A DNA stretch of 64,000 nt from Actinomyces naeslundii (lineage in GTDB: Bacteria > Actinomycetota > Actinomycetes > Actinomycetales > Actinomycetaceae). Position 1 is the first letter of the stretch. Each line of letters begins with the position of its first letter. The notes under the pieces were generated by a model that saw nothing but the letters and a program-made list of their open reading frames with translations, was not told where the DNA came from and did no database searches. The stretch spans positions 162,749 to 226,748 of the forward strand of contig NZ_MSRR01000010.1 in the NCBI RefSeq assembly GCF_001956585.1. Reading direction: 5' to 3'. Positions 61,625-64,000 of the stretch are shown one piece after another. Made by a program: the position numbers and the translations under genes.

Positions 61625-63028
61625 TCACTCCTCCCAGAAGCCGGCGACGTCGATCGCCCCGCCGGTGGCCTCGAAGTCGGCGCGGACGGCCCGGCGCAGC
61701 TCGGCGTCGTGCAGCCAGTCCAGGGCCACGGCGGCCAGCCCATAGGCGCCGTCAAGCGCGGCCGCGTCCCCGGTGGGGGCGCCGGCAGCCTCGGTCATGG
61801 CGCGGGTGTGGAGGGCGACGTCGGGCCGGTCGGTGACCTTGATGAGCGGGTGGATGCCGGGCACGCGCTGGGAGACGTTGCCGAAGTCCGTGCCGGCGGC
61901 GATCGTCTCAGGAAGGACCCCGGGGGCCAGGGGGTCGCGGCCCCGCTCGCGCTGGGAGCGCGCCCAGGAGGCGAGCAGGGGGCCGTTGTCGCGCACGGGG
62001 ACCTCGTTGCTGTCCTCGGAGGTGAGGATCTCGACGCCGGTTCCGGTCATGAGGGCTGCGCCGTGGAGGACCTCCTCGACCCGCTCGGTGATCTCCTTGA
62101 GGGTCTCGAGGTACTTGGAGCGCACCATGATGGACAGCTCGGTGCGCTCGGGGATGATGTTGGGGACCTGGCCGCCGTCGGTGATGATGGCGTGGAGGCG
62201 GTCCATGGGGAGCATCTGCTGGCGCAGCAGGCCGATGCCGGTCAGGGCCAGGGTGGCGGCGTCCAGGGCGTTGCGGCCCATGAAGGGCTGGGAGGCGGCG
62301 TGGGCGGGCACTCCGTGGAAGACGACCTCCATGCGGCGCACCCCGAGCCAGGTCTGATGAGTGACGTCATGGGCGTATGAGTGGGTCTGGATGGCGGCGT
62401 CGACGCCGTCGAGCATGCCGCGCACGGACAGGATCTCCTTGGCGGTCGAGTTCTCCTCGGCGGGCGTGGTCTGCAGGACGACGCGGCCGGGAAGGGCTCC
62501 GGGGCGGGTGCAGGCCAGGGAGGCCAGGGCGAGGAAGGCGCCCACGGAGTTGGCGCACATGACGTTGTGGCCGCAGCCGTGGCCGATGCCGGGCAGGGCG
62601 TCGTACTCGGCGAGGATCGCGATGGTACCGGCCGGCTGACCGGCGTCTCCGGCCGCTGCGTCAGCGGCACCGGCCCCGACGGTCCCGGAGATCTCGGCGC
62701 GCAGGGCGGTGTCCATGCCGTAGACGCCGACCTCGGGCTCGATACCGTGGCGGCGCAGGAGCGCGGCGACCGTGGCGACGGCGTGGTGCTCCTCGTAGCC
62801 GGTCTCGGGGTGAGCGTGGATGTCCTGGGAGAGCTCGATGATCTGCGGGGCCAGCTCGGCGACAGCCTCCCCCAGGGCGGCGCGCAGGTCGGCGGGGGCT
62901 CCGGCGTCGTCGGGCAGGACCGGGGCCGGGCCGACGACGCCGCGGCGCTCCTCGGTCTCGGCGATCATGCGCTCCTGGATGGCGCCGGAGGGGGTGGTGG
63001 GGCGGGTGAGGTCATTCAGGTCGCGCAT
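61625..63028 (-). CDS. M20-family amidohydrolase
   Basis: A 467-residue zinc/manganese amidohydrolase of the M20D type (aminoacylase, indole-acetyl-amino-acid or p-aminobenzoyl-glutamate hydrolase). Metal-site segments: QDIHAHPETGYEEHHA, ILAEYDALPGIGHGCGHNVMCANSVGA, QTTPAEENSTAKEI with the catalytic Glu, and TDFGNVSQRVPGIHPLIKV. The lid domain contains HGVPAHAASQPFMGRNALDA, a dimerisation signature. The substrate is unknown. The start ATG at 63028 is favoured; an upstream extension has no family sequence. Ends 30 bp from the convergent lipid-kinase gene. Confidence 0.85.
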   Translation of the reverse strand: MRDLNDLTRPTTPSGAIQERMIAETEERRGVVGPAPVLPDDAGAPADLRAALGEAVAELAPQIIELSQDIHAHPETGYEEHHAVATVAALLRRHGIEPEVGVYGMDTALRAEISGTVGAGAADAAAGDAGQPAGTIAILAEYDALPGIGHGCGHNVMCANSVGAFLALASLACTRPGALPGRVVLQTTPAEENSTAKEILSVRGMLDGVDAAIQTHSYAHDVTHQTWLGVRRMEVVFHGVPAHAASQPFMGRNALDAATLALTGIGLLRQQMLPMDRLHAIITDGGQVPNIIPERTELSIMVRSKYLETLKEITERVEEVLHGAALMTGTGVEILTSEDSNEVPVRDNGPLLASWARSQRERGRDPLAPGVLPETIAAGTDFGNVSQRVPGIHPLIKVTDRPDVALHTRAMTEAAGAPTGDAAALDGAYGLAAVALDWLHDAELRRAVRADFEATGGAIDVAGFWEE

Positions 63029-63056
63029 AGGGCAATCATGCCCAGCCGACGCCCGT

Positions 63057-63170
63057 ATTGCACGGGGGTCGGGTTCCCCTGGCCAGGGCATGGGTGCACT
63101 CCACGAAGATCCGGACCCCGCGCAGTATGGACGGCTCCCGGCCAGTACGACCCGAGGCTCGTGCAGTAGC
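63057..63170. repeat. Dispersed palindromic intergenic element, copy 2
   Basis: Second copy of the element at 24597-24710, with the outer inverted pair TGCACG-GGGTCGGG and CCCGAGGCTCGTGCA well preserved and the inner one degenerated. Lies between the M20 and TetR genes. Confidence 0.55.
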
Positions 63171-63205
63171 CACCGGGGGCCGCACACCACCCAGGTTCTC
63201 GGCGT

Positions 63206-63796
63206 CTACTCGCGGGGCGCGGCGAGCCGGCGGGCCGCTTCGACGACGACGGCGCGCCGGCGATCATGCTCCTCCTCGTCCAGGGGCCCGCACAGCATCC
63301 GCGCCACCTGGGGCGCAGTGGACCACCAGCCCGTCAGGGACATGATCATGAGCATGAGCGCACCGGGGTCGACGTCGCGGGTCAGGGCGCCGGAGTCCTG
63401 ACCGCTGCGCATCCCGGCGATCTTGCGCTGGTAGTGCTCCCGCCGCAGCTCCTCCTCCGGCACCTCGTCGTCGAAGGTGAGAGCCTCCCAGCACAGCAGC
63501 CGGATGAGCTCGGGGCGTTGCCGGTGGTAGTCGTACAGGCGCCCGGCGTAGTCCCCCACATCCTCCCCCTCGTCGAAGGCGGGAGGCACGGCCTCGGCCA
63601 CCTTGGTCAGCTCATCGCGCAGGACTGCGGAGAACAGGCGGTCCTTGGAGCCGAAGTAGTTGTAGACGCGCTCCTTGTTGACCCCCGCCCGCTTGGCGAT
63701 GCGTTCGACGGTCGTCCCCGCGGGCCCGTGGCGGGTGAACTCGGCCGTGGCGGCATCCTTGATCTTCCGCTTGGTCCCCTCGGTATCCCAGGCCAT
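63206..63796 (-). CDS. TetR-family transcriptional repressor
   Basis: A 196-residue TetR regulator. The helix-turn-helix is in AATAEFTRHGPAGTTVERIAKRAGVNKERVYNYFGSKDRLFSAVL (about 14-58). The remainder is helical ligand-binding domain with RRPELIRLLCWEALTF. It is divergent from the gene starting at 63910; the 113 bp between carry two near-identical palindromes, so it most likely represses that gene and itself. Confidence 0.85.
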   Translation of the reverse strand: MAWDTEGTKRKIKDAATAEFTRHGPAGTTVERIAKRAGVNKERVYNYFGSKDRLFSAVLRDELTKVAEAVPPAFDEGEDVGDYAGRLYDYHRQRPELIRLLCWEALTFDDEVPEEELRREHYQRKIAGMRSGQDSGALTRDVDPGALMLMIMSLTGWWSTAPQVARMLCGPLDEEEHDRRRAVVVEAARRLAAPRE

Positions 63797-63836
63797 GACG
63801 CCTTCTCCCGTATCCGCGAGCGCCAGCAGCAAACTC

Positions 63837-63900
63837 CAACGCTACCGTTGCAACTACCTCTCCAGTCTACTAGGGTCATTTCCAACGCTTACGTTGGAAA
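63837..63900. promoter_or_regulatory. Two TetR-type operators
   Basis: CAACGCTACCGTTG (63837-63850) and TTTCCAACGCTTACGTTGGAAA (its 14-bp core CAACGCTTACGTTG at 63883-63896) share the arms CAACG/CGTTG and are about 46 bp apart. Each probably covers one of the two divergent promoters. Confidence 0.7.
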
Positions 63901-63909
63901 GGGGTTCTC

Positions 63910-64000
63910 ATGTCTCCTGCGCACCGACCCGATCAGCATCCCGACGTCGCCCACTCCCCCGAGCCGTCCGCCCAGTCGACGACTCGGCCGGCCTCCCCCG
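63910..64000 (+). CDS. N-terminus of an unidentified gene under TetR control, cut by window edge
   Basis: Thirty codons starting MSPAHRPDQHPD, low-complexity His/Pro/Ser/Thr, with AAAGGGG eight bases before the ATG. The context (divergent from TetR, behind twin operators) suggests a transporter or drug-resistance gene, but no domain is visible yet. Confidence 0.5.
   Translation, partial: MSPAHRPDQHPDVAHSPEPSAQSTTRPASP

Overview
The window is high-GC DNA whose genes are densely packed and often translationally coupled. Gene content (OxyR, CsoR/CopZ/CopA, a Cys/Met leader peptide, actinobacterial-type purB and serS, probable leaderless starts) points to an actinobacterium. Actinomycetaceae such as Actinomyces is my best guess, but this is inference from style and content, not from a marker alignment. 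No CRISPR array, rRNA operon, integrase or complete insertion sequence is visible.

Layout. 1-4.8 kb: the 5' part of hisC, a holin-like membrane protein, a large alpha/beta hydrolase coupled to a small WXG-type protein, and a SAM methyltransferase. 4.96-18.45 kb: a defence island. One reverse-strand operon encodes a DUF1156-type DNA methylase, a DUF499 ATPase with a HEPN-like N-terminus, a GHKL (MutL/MORC-like) ATPase, a PD-(D/E)XK (DUF4420-like) protein, a Z1 helicase-like ATPase and a Vsr nuclease. It is divergent from a C5 cytosine methyltransferase. Every junction overlaps or is within 3 bp. The set looks like the MutL/Z1/Vsr restriction-like systems merged with the DUF1156-DUF499 pair of another defence family, and it is the strongest candidate for a poorly described system. 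18.6-22.6 kb: siderophore-interacting protein, two paralogous small membrane proteins around a GNAT, and purB. 22.5-24.5 kb: a single-gene insertion (AlbA_2/HATPase protein preceded by six helically phased repeats) bounded by a 30-bp duplication of the purB 3' end.

25.0-35.2 kb: a RiPP cluster of thiopeptide/goadsporin type: YcaO, ThiF-like partner, E1-like protein fused to a nitroreductase-like domain, SagB-like dehydrogenase, a 58-aa Cys/Ser-rich precursor, RRE-M50 protease, and split LanB (glutamylation and elimination/cyclisation proteins). A LuxR-type response regulator is divergent from it. 36.2-43.8 kb: vLRR membrane protein, the CsoR-controlled copper operon, then a Cys/Met-type leader peptide upstream of a C-S lyase gene and a cystathionine synthase/lyase gene. 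43.9-48.99 kb: exported TAP-type peptidase, tRNA-Arg, two membrane proteins, tRNA-Ser(GCU), AlkD-like protein.

49.0-52.7 kb: a compositionally different stretch with three tandem copies of a promoter-operator/secreted-protein/terminator cassette and an MFS pump, followed by tRNA-Ser(UGA). 53.2-58.8 kb: a serS-HAD-solute-binding lipoprotein-AGE isomerase series. 59.3-64.0 kb: oxyR, a diacylglycerol-kinase-family gene, an M20 amidohydrolase, a TetR regulator, and the first codons of a divergent gene behind two TetR-type palindromes.
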